Below, one piece after another: positions 7,058-13,963 of a stretch of 19,417 nucleotides of DNA. The DNA lies in the NCBI GenBank assembly GCA_016201805.1, contig JACQCB010000124.1, positions 1-19,417 on the forward strand, in the 5' to 3' direction. The notes beneath the pieces are model-generated. The model saw nothing but the letters and a program-made list of their open reading frames with translations, did not search any database and was not told where the DNA came from. The translations under genes were made by a program, and so were the position numbers. Origin of the DNA: Nitrospirota bacterium (GTDB taxonomy: Bacteria > Nitrospirota > Nitrospiria > Nitrospirales > Nitrospiraceae). Numbering within the stretch: the first letter of the stretch is position 1; each line of letters opens with the position of its first letter.

Positions 7058-7528
7058 ATGTTTATCGATAATACGTCATCTTATATCTCGAAAATGCCTG
7101 ATCCATCCGGGCATGCAGGCGAAGGGGTTGCCCAAAAACTCTCTGCTCTGGCTGGGGCGAAGGGGAATGACAGGACAAGTCTTCAGCGGGCTGCGAGCGA
7201 GTTTGAAGGCTATTTTGTCGCCTACCTGATGAAAGTGATGAGGGAGACGGTCCCGACCGGTCTTCTTGAGAACAAACACGGACAACAGTTTTACTATTTT
7301 TATGACCAGGAGATCGGGCGGTTGGCGGCAGAACGGGGCGGTCTTGGGTTCGGGGCCCAGCTTCTTGAGCAATATGACCAGCAACATCAAGGCCTTGCAA
7401 AATCTGAAAAAAATCCTCTCAAGTTTTCAAGCGATCCTGCCGATAATGACTTCGAGCCGGTGAATAGTAAGGAAGCGCCGCAAGGACAACAGCGATCAGG
7501 GACGACTTCACCGGTGTTGAGAGGATAA
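7058..7528 (+). CDS. flgJ: Rod-binding protein FlgJ, single-domain form
   Basis: A 156-residue protein with only the FlgJ rod-binding domain, SEFEGYFVAYLMKVMRETVP followed by the YFYDQEIGRLAAERGGLGFGAQLLEQY block. It acts as a rod cap during rod growth. The muramidase domain found in Salmonella-type FlgJ is absent, as in many non-enteric bacteria, so another hydrolase must open the peptidoglycan. ATG 7058 follows AAGAAGAG. The C-terminal tail (from about residue 110) is polar and low in conservation, and its DNA contains the sigma-28-like promoter for flgM. The TAA stop is three bases before the flgM ATG. Confidence 0.88.
   Translation: MFIDNTSSYISKMPDPSGHAGEGVAQKLSALAGAKGNDRTSLQRAASEFEGYFVAYLMKVMRETVPTGLLENKHGQQFYYFYDQEIGRLAAERGGLGFGAQLLEQYDQQHQGLAKSEKNPLKFSSDPADNDFEPVNSKEAPQGQQRSGTTSPVLRG
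7419..7446 (+). promoter_or_regulatory. sigma-28 (FliA) promoter for flgM-flgN-flgK-flgL, inside flgJ
   Basis: TCAAGTTT (7419-7426), 12 bases, then GCCGATAA (7439-7446). The -10 is a perfect match to the FliA consensus and the -35 differs from TAAAGTTT by one base. The spacer is one base longer than the enterobacterial 11, but the same 12 is seen at three other sites in this window. It lies in the non-conserved 3' part of flgJ, about 85 bases before the flgM ATG. A late promoter for flgM and the hook-filament junction genes matches the logic known from Salmonella. Confidence 0.8.
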
Positions 7529-7531
7529 GTG

Positions 7532-7837
7532 ATGGAAATCTCAGGACACGGACGTGCGCAGGAACTGGCCGCTCTCTTGTTGGGAGTGCAGGAAACGACC
7601 GACCGGCCTATGGCGAAGCAGACGGCCGGTCGTGGTCCCCAGCAGGACCAAGTGGAAATCTCCCAACAGGCGAAGGAAATCCAGCGAATCAAGGAATTGG
7701 TCGCGGCGCCTGATGCAGCCAGAGCCGAGCATGTCGAACAACTCAGGCAGGCTGTCGATAACGGAACCTATGACGTAAACGGCCGGACCGTGGCTGATGC
7801 CCTGATCCGACACGTGTTGACCGACGCCGCCCTCTAG
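7532..7837 (+). CDS. flgM: Anti-sigma-28 factor FlgM
   Basis: A small protein (101 residues) that would bind FliA (sigma-28) and be exported once the hook is complete. The N-terminal half is polar and probably disordered. The C-terminal half carries the FlgM sigma-binding pattern: VEISQQAKEIQRIKELV, then RAEHVEQLRQAVDNGTYDVNGRTVADALIRHVL. ATG 7532 is chosen over the GTG immediately before it, with GAGAGG upstream. It follows flgJ by three bases and has its own sigma-28-like promoter inside flgJ, giving feedback on its own synthesis. Confidence 0.9.
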   Translation: MEISGHGRAQELAALLLGVQETTDRPMAKQTAGRGPQQDQVEISQQAKEIQRIKELVAAPDAARAEHVEQLRQAVDNGTYDVNGRTVADALIRHVLTDAAL

Positions 7838-7882
7838 CCGGCAGACTGGATTTCCAGACTCCTTCTTCAGGGAGTTGCCGGC
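7837..7882 (+). other. Predicted three-way-junction RNA structure after flgM
   Basis: GCCGGCA (7837-7843, beginning on the last base of the flgM stop codon) pairs perfectly with TGCCGGC (7876-7882). Enclosed are two adjacent hairpins: CTGG/CCAG (7846-7849, 7854-7857) and ACTCC/GGAGT (7858-7862, 7871-7875). Almost every base between the outer arms is used. No T-run follows, so it is not a standard terminator. It could tune the flgM to flgN transcript ratio or stability; that role is inference. Confidence 0.4.
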
Positions 7883-7942
7883 AGCGGGGGATGGCACAAG
7901 CCAACCCGGCTGTTTGATGGCGAGCCCTGAGGAAGGAGACCC

Positions 7943-8452
7943 ATGACCGGGGACCACACAACAACTGCCGCCCTCTTTAAGGTCTTAGATCACGAACACC
8001 ATAGTCTGGAGGCCCTGCTTGCCTTGCTGAACCAGGAGCAAGAGGCCATCAGGACCCTTTCCTTCGACGGCGTGACGGCGGTCACTCACGCCAAATTCAA
8101 ACTCCTGGAAGAAATCCGTACGCTCGAGGATCACCGAGCCACCCTTGTCAAGCAGCTTGCCGCCGACTGGGCTGTAGAAGCCGGCGGCTTGACGCTTCGG
8201 GCGATTGCGGAGCGGCTCAACGCACAAGAGTCCGCTGAATTGCGGCGCCGGCAGGGCCAGCTTCAAGAAACGCTGCTGGCGGTGCGCCACGCCGGCACCT
8301 TTATCGGCTCGCTGCTGACGAATTCCCTGGCTTTGATGAACGAGTGCCTGTCGGCGTGGCGAAGGGTTCCCGCCGTCGTGCCGCTCTATTCTCCGTCAGG
8401 ATCGTTGCAAGCTGTGACAGCGGGCGGATCATTGCTGGCAAGGAAAGGGTAG
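7943..8452 (+). CDS. flgN: Flagellar export chaperone FlgN
   Basis: A 169-residue cytoplasmic chaperone expected to escort FlgK and FlgL to the export gate. The protein is almost wholly alpha-helical by pattern: LFKVLDHEHHSLEALLALLNQEQEAI at the N-terminus, then a charged helix with LLEEIRTLEDHRATLVKQLAA, then QGQLQETLLAVRHAGTFIGSLLTNSL. This matches the FlgN/FlgK-chaperone family in length and heptad character; sequence conservation in the family is low, so position (between flgM and flgK, two bases before flgK) is important evidence. ATG 7943 has GAGGAAGGAG upstream. Confidence 0.85.
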   Translation: MTGDHTTTAALFKVLDHEHHSLEALLALLNQEQEAIRTLSFDGVTAVTHAKFKLLEEIRTLEDHRATLVKQLAADWAVEAGGLTLRAIAERLNAQESAELRRRQGQLQETLLAVRHAGTFIGSLLTNSLALMNECLSAWRRVPAVVPLYSPSGSLQAVTAGGSLLARKG

Positions 8453-8454
8453 CC

Positions 8455-10461
8455 ATGTCCGGAATCGACAATCTCTTTTCGATCAGCCGAACGGCGCTTC
8501 AGACTGCCCAGCGGGCCTTGGCCGTGGCGGGACAAAATGTGGCGAACGTGAATACCCCCGGCTATTCGAGGCAAGAAGCGGTCTTGTCCTCGGCGCAACC
8601 CCAGGATGGCGGAGCCAACCAATTCGGCACCGGCGTCAATCTCACGACGATCCGCCGCATCACCGATCAGTTCTTGGAAGGGCAGGTGAACACCTCGTTC
8701 CAAAAACTGGGCCAGTTCGACAGCTACCGGAGCGCCTTGTTTCGCCTACAGTCGTTGTTCGCCGATTCGGACAATCAAGGGATCGGAGCCGGCCTGAACG
8801 ATTTTTTTCGCTCGCTTCAGGATGTGGCGACCAACCCGGCCGACAAGGCGGCGCGGAGCGTGCTGCTGTCGAAGGCCGGCGCGCTGGCAGTACGGCTCAG
8901 CCAGACAGCGACGAATCTGAATGACCACCGGAAGTCGTTGGATAGCCAGATCAGTCAGACGATCGGAGAGATCAACAGTCTGGCTACGCAGATCGGGGCG
9001 CTCAACGTCAAGATCGCCGAAGCCACGAACAGGGGGCAGAGCGCCAACGACTTGCGCGATCAGCGGGGAACGTTGCTCAACGACTTGGGGGAGCGGATCG
9101 GCATCTCGACCATCGAGGATGCTTCCGGCCAGGTCTCGGTCTTCGTGGGGCGTGGCCAGATTCTCGTGGAGAAACAAACGGGCTATTCGCTGTCCGGGGT
9201 GGCGCAGTCCGATAATAACGGGCTCCTGGATGTCAGTTATCCGGTGGGCGGAGGGACCGGGCAGAGTATTTCCTCGTTGATCACAACAGGCAAGCTGCGG
9301 GGACTGTTGGATGCGCGGGACACCGTCATCCCGGACCAATTGAAGGCGTTGGACAAACTGGCCGCAGCGTTGGTAACGGAGGTAAATCAACAACATCGTC
9401 AGGGGTATGGCTTGGACGGTTCGACCGGCCAGGATTTCTTCTCGTCCCTCACCGTCAGCACGACGATTCCGAGAACGAATGCCGGCACGACTTATGTCTC
9501 CGCCTCGGCCATCATAGCGCCGAGCCTCTTGACCATGCACGACTACGAAGTCAAATTTTCGGCTGGGTCCGCCTATACCCTGGTGGACGCAACGAGCGGA
9601 GTCAACGTCAAGGGCAATTATGTGGGGACGGCCATTACCGTTCCTTTGACCGTGGTCGCGGCCACTGCGGACAAACTCAAGGCGGTTGTGGACGGCACGA
9701 CCACGGGCGACTTGACGCTGACCCCCGGCACGTATACCGGCGCCCAGCTTGCCACCGAGTTGCAGACGCGGATCAATGCGGATGCCACGCTGGTGGCGGC
9801 GGGGAAGACCGTGGCGGTCACCTTCGATCCGACCAACAGCAAATTGATCGTGACTTCCAACTCGACGGCGACGACCTCGGCCGTGACCTTTGCCGCGCCG
9901 GGCGCCGGCAGCGACGCGCGGGCCTCGCTGGGGCTTTCGGCAGGGACCGCCACGGCCACCAGCGGCACCTTCACCTCGCCGCAGACCTTCATCATGGACG
10001 GAGTCCAGGTCACGGTGACGGGCACGCCGACGGCCGGCGATAAGCTCAAGGTCAATGCCTACACCGACACGGCCAAGAACATGGCGGTGTCGGTGACCAA
10101 TACGGACAAGGTCGCGGCCTCCGCCTCGCAGTCCGGCCTCCCCTTTGACAATACCAATATGTTGGCGTTGGTCGCCCTGCAAAACAAGTCCCTCGCAGGA
10201 TTGGGGAACACCACCTTCACCGGCGCCTACCGCGCCGCGGCGACCTCTTTGGGGGTGTCGGCCGACGGAGCGGACAGGGACCTCAAAGCTCAGTCGGTCC
10301 TGCACGACCAGTTGCAAGTGTTTCGGGCGGAGGTGTCCGGCGTGTCGATGGATGAGGAATTGGTGAACCTGCTCAAGTATCAGCGAGCCTTTGAAGCAGC
10401 ATCACGACTCGTCACGCTGACGGACGAGATGATGCAGACCTTCCTGGGCTTCAAGAAGTGA
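8455..10461 (+). CDS. flgK: Flagellar hook-associated protein 1, FlgK
   Basis: Hook-filament junction protein of 668 residues. ATG 8455 follows AAGGAAAGGG and begins the conserved helix MSGIDNLFSISRTALQTAQRA followed by GQNVANVNTPGYSRQEAV. TEVNQQHRQGYGLDGSTGQDFF (about residues 307-328) is a FlgK hallmark, and the C-terminus MDEELVNLLKYQRAFEAASRLVTLTDEMM is the coiled-coil domain. The central, surface-exposed part (about 355-560) is Thr/Ala/Gly-rich. It includes a DYEVKFSA segment and a module LTLTPGTYTGAQLATELQTRINADATL (about 413-498) that recurs in FlgL. The frame upstream of 8455 is open, but the N-terminal helix and the two-base gap after flgN fix the start. Confidence 0.95.
   Translation: MSGIDNLFSISRTALQTAQRALAVAGQNVANVNTPGYSRQEAVLSSAQPQDGGANQFGTGVNLTTIRRITDQFLEGQVNTSFQKLGQFDSYRSALFRLQSLFADSDNQGIGAGLNDFFRSLQDVATNPADKAARSVLLSKAGALAVRLSQTATNLNDHRKSLDSQISQTIGEINSLATQIGALNVKIAEATNRGQSANDLRDQRGTLLNDLGERIGISTIEDASGQVSVFVGRGQILVEKQTGYSLSGVAQSDNNGLLDVSYPVGGGTGQSISSLITTGKLRGLLDARDTVIPDQLKALDKLAAALVTEVNQQHRQGYGLDGSTGQDFFSSLTVSTTIPRTNAGTTYVSASAIIAPSLLTMHDYEVKFSAGSAYTLVDATSGVNVKGNYVGTAITVPLTVVAATADKLKAVVDGTTTGDLTLTPGTYTGAQLATELQTRINADATLVAAGKTVAVTFDPTNSKLIVTSNSTATTSAVTFAAPGAGSDARASLGLSAGTATATSGTFTSPQTFIMDGVQVTVTGTPTAGDKLKVNAYTDTAKNMAVSVTNTDKVAASASQSGLPFDNTNMLALVALQNKSLAGLGNTTFTGAYRAAATSLGVSADGADRDLKAQSVLHDQLQVFRAEVSGVSMDEELVNLLKYQRAFEAASRLVTLTDEMMQTFLGFKK
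9691..9951 (+). repeat. FlgK copy of the FlgK/FlgL surface module
   Basis: This encodes FlgK residues about 413-498, reading GTYTGAQLATELQTRINADATL followed by AAGKTVAVTFD, a KLIVTSNS strand and an LGLSAG ending. FlgL residues 160-246 match it closely in protein, and the DNA is visibly similar too (for example GATCAATGCGGATGC here and GATCAATGCCGACGC in flgL). It resembles the flagellin/hook IN-type motif. Confidence 0.7.
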
Positions 10462-10468
10462 GGGGATG

Positions 10469-12928
10469 ATGCGCGTCACGGAACGGCAAATCTTCGGTAT
10501 CGTCTTGGGAAACTTGCAACGGCTGCGGGAGAGGTCGCTCGCGACGCAAGAGCAAATCTCGTCGCAAAAACGGGTCGTACGTCCCTCGGACGATCCGATC
10601 CCGTTCGGGCAGATTGTGGCGGACAAGGCCAGTCTGGCTGCAGCGGACCAGCGGCTACGCAACATCAATTTCGGCACCACGCGCCTGAACACGGCGGACC
10701 AGACGCTTGGCGGCGTCACGACGTCGTTGGGGCGGGCCAAGGAACTGGCCGTCCAAATGAGGAACGATGTCAACAGCCTGGTCCAACGGCAGGCCGGAGC
10801 CCTTGAGGTACGGCAGATATTCGCCCAGCTCAGGCAGATGGCCAATACGGAGGTCAATGGGCAAGCCCTGTTCAGCGGGACCAGTACGCGCGGAAGAGCC
10901 ACCGGAGTGGCCATTACGCCTCCGACGACCATCACGGGCGGCTCCAACGACACGTTGATCGTCAACGTGGATGGGAGCACGTCCGGGACCATTACCCTCA
11001 CGGCCGGCACCTACAGCACCGGTTCGGCCTTGGCCACGCAGGTGCAGACCAAGATCAATGCCGACGCGACCTTGACGGCGGCGGGCAAGAGCGTGACCGT
11101 GACCTACGATGCGGATCACTTGGTCATCACGTCCAAGGCCTCCGGCACGGCCTCGACGGTCGAGGTGACCGGCGGCACCAGCCTCAATGCGCTCGGCTTC
11201 AACGGCGGCAGCACGACGACCGGCGCAGCCCCCTTTGCCCTCCAAGCGACGACCAGTGCGGGTGCGAGGAACAGCGGGAGCGCTCTGATCACGCAAGGGA
11301 CGGTGTACGACCCGAATGCCGTCACCCTGGACGACTACCTGGTCAAGTTCAGCGCGGCGGCGACCTTCGATGTGTATAACGTGTCCACGCCAGTCGCGGT
11401 CACGGCCAATGCCGCCAACACCGGCGGCGCGGTCAAGAGCGACGGCGGCGTGGTGGACCCAAGCAAGGTGACGCTGGACAATTACAACGTGAATTTCAAG
11501 AACGTCTACACCGTGACGGCCGGGACCAACGACGGGATTCGCTTCGATCCCGGCACCGGGGCGGCAACGGCCACACTGGCTGCCGGGGCCTATACCGGGT
11601 CTCAGTTGGCCGTCCAGATCAAGACGGCTCTGGAAGCGGCGAGCGGAGGCAAGACCTATACGGTCAGTTTCAACGACACCACAGGCAAGTTCAGTATCAC
11701 AAACGATCTGGCCAACGGGACAAGCCTCAGCCTCCAGTACTCCAACGCGGCTTCGACGGCGAAGTCGCTCTTGGGTTCGAACGGGACCGATCAAAGCGGC
11801 GTGGCGGCCGGTAGTACGGCCACAAGCGATCTGGACACGACCGGCTTGGCCGGAGTGACCAAACAGCACAACGTCTACAATACGACCCTCTCGACGAACG
11901 TCTTCAATATCACGTCGTCAAACAACACCTTGATCGTCAACGATGACGGAGGCACGACGGATACGACGATCACCCTGGCGACCGGCAGCTATACCGGGGC
12001 ACAGTTAGCAACCGAACTGGCGTCAAAATTGAACGCAAGCCGCAACGCCGGCAATACGGTAGCCTACACGGTGGCCTACGGGTCCGTCACGTCCCGCCGC
12101 TTCACGATCAACAACCCGGCGGCCAATACCAATTCCCTCATCTTAAAATTCGGCGACAGTCGGTCCACCGCCGCACAGATCCTGGGCTCGACGCCCGTCA
12201 CCGTCACGGAAACCGTGGGGGCTTCCGCCACCACACTCAACAGCGATTCAGGCAACACAACCTATCTGTCCGGCGCGAACGTCGATTTCGAGGGGCTCAG
12301 GGTCGTCTTGCAAGACGGGGCGACGGGACCACGCAACGGAGATGTATTTGCCGTCGCCCAGACGCGGCAGGCTGTATTGTCGAACCAGGCCTATGTCTCC
12401 GGCAGCGTGCTGAATGTGAACGGGTTGCGGTTTGCGCTCCGAAACGGGACTGCGGCTCCGGCGAGCGGCGATCTCTTTCGGGTCCAAACGGGGGTGCAGT
12501 ACCAGGGCAATTCGGGGTTGCAGGCAATCGAAGTCGGCGACGGCCAGACGGTGAAGACCAATATGCCGGGCGACCAAGTGTTCACCGGCGCCACGACCAA
12601 TATCTTCACGTCGATCAAGAATCTGGTGGCGGCGCTGAACGGGAACTACGGCGGCGGGATCGAGCAAGGCAATAGCAGCATCGACAGCGCCAGCACGCAA
12701 GTGCTGAACGCCCAGGGGGAAATCGGCGCGCTCTCGAACCAGTTGGTGGCGACCAGCGCCAGCCTGGACCAATTCAAGGACCTGGTCACCAAGGCCTTGT
12801 CGGAGAACGAGGACACGGACCTCATCAAAGCCATTTCAGAGATGACCTTACAGCAACAGGCCATACAGGCCACCATGCAGACGGCGAATCAGATTTTCGA
12901 CATGTCTCTTCTGAAGTTTCTCAAATAA
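10469..12928 (+). CDS. flgL: Flagellar hook-associated protein 3, FlgL (greatly enlarged)
   Basis: Second hook-filament junction protein. The ends are canonical: MRVTERQIFGIVLGNLQRLRERSLATQEQISSQKRVVRPSDDP at the start, and LDQFKDLVTKALSENEDTDLIKAISEMTLQQQAIQATMQTANQIF at the end. YQGNSGLQAIEVGDGQTVKTNMPGDQVF, just before the C-terminal helix, is a FlgL hallmark. At about 819 residues it is far longer than usual FlgL (around 300-500). The extra length lies between about 145 and 650: three modules of the GTYTGAQLAT type, two DDYLVKFSA-like segments (281-305, 330-350), and two GLRVVLQDG...GDVF units (607-633, 649-673). ATG 10469 is preferred to ATG 10466 for spacing from GAGGGG. It follows flgK by seven bases. 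Confidence 0.92.
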   Translation: MRVTERQIFGIVLGNLQRLRERSLATQEQISSQKRVVRPSDDPIPFGQIVADKASLAAADQRLRNINFGTTRLNTADQTLGGVTTSLGRAKELAVQMRNDVNSLVQRQAGALEVRQIFAQLRQMANTEVNGQALFSGTSTRGRATGVAITPPTTITGGSNDTLIVNVDGSTSGTITLTAGTYSTGSALATQVQTKINADATLTAAGKSVTVTYDADHLVITSKASGTASTVEVTGGTSLNALGFNGGSTTTGAAPFALQATTSAGARNSGSALITQGTVYDPNAVTLDDYLVKFSAAATFDVYNVSTPVAVTANAANTGGAVKSDGGVVDPSKVTLDNYNVNFKNVYTVTAGTNDGIRFDPGTGAATATLAAGAYTGSQLAVQIKTALEAASGGKTYTVSFNDTTGKFSITNDLANGTSLSLQYSNAASTAKSLLGSNGTDQSGVAAGSTATSDLDTTGLAGVTKQHNVYNTTLSTNVFNITSSNNTLIVNDDGGTTDTTITLATGSYTGAQLATELASKLNASRNAGNTVAYTVAYGSVTSRRFTINNPAANTNSLILKFGDSRSTAAQILGSTPVTVTETVGASATTLNSDSGNTTYLSGANVDFEGLRVVLQDGATGPRNGDVFAVAQTRQAVLSNQAYVSGSVLNVNGLRFALRNGTAAPASGDLFRVQTGVQYQGNSGLQAIEVGDGQTVKTNMPGDQVFTGATTNIFTSIKNLVAALNGNYGGGIEQGNSSIDSASTQVLNAQGEIGALSNQLVATSASLDQFKDLVTKALSENEDTDLIKAISEMTLQQQAIQATMQTANQIFDMSLLKFLK
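10943..12175 (+). repeat. Three tandem-type surface modules inside flgL
   Basis: Three diverged copies encode residues about 160-246 (10943-11203), 353-440 (11522-11785) and 485-570 (11918-12175). Each reads NDTLIVN.DG or NDGIRFD, then a TITLA-G-Y-TG-LAT---KINA helix, an AVTY strand pair, and an ending in LG (NALGFNGG, KSLLGSNG, QILGSTP). Copy 1 is closest to the FlgK module. They alternate with DY.VKFSA segments, suggesting growth by duplication and exchange with flgK. Confidence 0.7.
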
Positions 12929-12941
12929 CGGGCAATAAGAC

Positions 12942-12969
12942 TCAAGTTTGACGGCCGGGGGGACGATAG
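12942..12969 (+). promoter_or_regulatory. sigma-28-like promoter for csrA-fliW
   Basis: TCAAGTTT (12942-12949), 12 bases, then GACGATAG (12962-12969) in the gap between flgL and csrA. The same -35, spacer length and -10 recur exactly at 19381-19408. The -10 matches GCCGATAA at six of eight positions. It would make csrA and fliW late genes, expressed with flagellin. Confidence 0.7.
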
Positions 12970-13008
12970 AGCGAGAGGCGGGAAGCCGGGGAGCCAGGGA
13001 GGGCGACC

Positions 13009-13242
13009 ATGCTGGTACTGACGCGAAAGTTGGGGGAAGGCATCACGATCGACCGGTACATCCGGGTGGTCGTGTTGGATGTGAAGGGCGGGCAGGTGAG
13101 ACTGGGGATCGATGCCCCTCATACCATCCAGATCCACCGCGACGAGATCTACGCCAAGATTTTGGAGGAGAACAAGAAGGCGGCCTCCACCGGGACGGTT
13201 CCGATCGAGGCGCTGGAGCAGATCGGATCGTTCTCACGTTAG
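13009..13242 (+). CDS. csrA: Carbon storage / translational regulator CsrA
   Basis: RNA-binding dimer that blocks or alters translation at GGA-containing leaders, including flagellin mRNA in bacteria that have FliW. The 77-residue protein starts MLVLTRKLGEGITID and continues with VVVLDVKGGQVRLGIDAP and the RNA-contact helix region HRDEIYAKILEENKKAA. Core residues L4 and R6 and the GIDAP loop are intact. Length is slightly above the 60-75 residue norm because of a short C-terminal tail. ATG 13009 follows GGGAGGG. It is immediately followed by fliW, its antagonist, the arrangement known for the CsrA-FliW-flagellin switch. Confidence 0.97.
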   Translation: MLVLTRKLGEGITIDRYIRVVVLDVKGGQVRLGIDAPHTIQIHRDEIYAKILEENKKAASTGTVPIEALEQIGSFSR

Positions 13243-13260
13243 AGGGAAGAGGGAAGGAAG

Positions 13261-13740
13261 ATGAAAGTCACGACCAGCCGGTTCGGAGAGATTGAGTTCA
13301 GAGATGAAGCGATGCTGATCTTTACGTCGGGCATCATCGGGTTCCCGAGCGCAACCCGGTACGTGATTCTGGATCACGACCGCGAAGTGCCGTTCAAGTG
13401 GTTGCAGTCGGTCGATGACGGAAATCTGGCTTTTGTGATCATGGACCCCGCGCTCTTCAAGCCCGACTACAGCGTCGTGCTCGAACCGGACGAAAGGGCC
13501 GAACTGCGCATGGCGGAGGGCGACGACCTGACCGTGTGCGTGATCTTGACGGTCCCCTCTGCGGACCCCCGCAGCATCACGGCCAATCTCCAGGGGCCGG
13601 TCGTCGTGAACCGGCGCACCCGCCTCGCCAAGCAGATCATCCTTCGCGACATCCTGACGACGAAGTACCCGCTCTTCCCGGACGAACCGCCACAGATGTC
13701 ATCCAACGAACCGCTCCCCCTTGAGGTGTGTCAGACCTAG
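13261..13740 (+). CDS. fliW: Flagellar assembly factor FliW
   Basis: A 159-residue cytoplasmic protein that binds CsrA and flagellin in a partner switch, freeing CsrA to repress flagellin translation when flagellin is used up inside the cell. Family blocks are MKVTTSRFGEIEFRDEAMLIFTSGIIGFPSATRYVILDHD, the PFKWLQSVDDGNLAFVIMDP segment, and ANLQGPVVVNRRTRLAKQIILRD near the C-terminus. ATG 13261 has AGGGAAGGAAG upstream and lies 18 bases after the csrA stop, so the two are co-transcribed. No flagellin gene is in the window; one is expected downstream. Confidence 0.96.
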   Translation: MKVTTSRFGEIEFRDEAMLIFTSGIIGFPSATRYVILDHDREVPFKWLQSVDDGNLAFVIMDPALFKPDYSVVLEPDERAELRMAEGDDLTVCVILTVPSADPRSITANLQGPVVVNRRTRLAKQIILRDILTTKYPLFPDEPPQMSSNEPLPLEVCQT

Positions 13741-13804
13741 CCACTCCCGTCTTCCTCTGCATCGTCCCTCGCCCTCATGCTTGAGCGCGGTCTGGATGGA
13801 TGAC

Positions 13805-13831
13805 TCAAGAAAGAGCCGGCTATGCCGATAA
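13805..13831 (+). promoter_or_regulatory. Possible weaker sigma-28-like promoter before the second HD-GYP gene
   Basis: TCAAGAAA (13805-13812), 11 bases, then a perfect GCCGATAA (13824-13831). The -35 loses the TTT end and the spacer is one base shorter than at the other four sites, though 11 is the enterobacterial norm. It would give a leader of about 125 bases. Less certain than the others. Confidence 0.4.
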
Positions 13832-13963
13832 GAGGGAGGGGCGTTCGTCTAGTAGGTCATCTGCCGCATGGCGGATATCCGATAGGATTGCCCGGAGGCT
13901 GGCGCTGGCCGAGCGTACAGTCTGCACAATCATTCAACGACTGACCGCAAGCAGGCGATAGTC

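Noticed and set aside
8746..10317. 523-residue open frame on the minus strand
   Set aside because: Antisense shadow of flgK; Arg/Gly/His-rich with no family signature.
10655..11869. 404-residue open frame on the minus strand
   Set aside because: Antisense shadow of the Thr/Ala-rich part of flgL.
13859..13876. Riboswitch (c-di-GMP type) in the leader of the second HD-GYP gene
   Set aside because: Only one short hairpin with a wobble pair is present; the conserved core of known c-di-GMP riboswitches is not seen.
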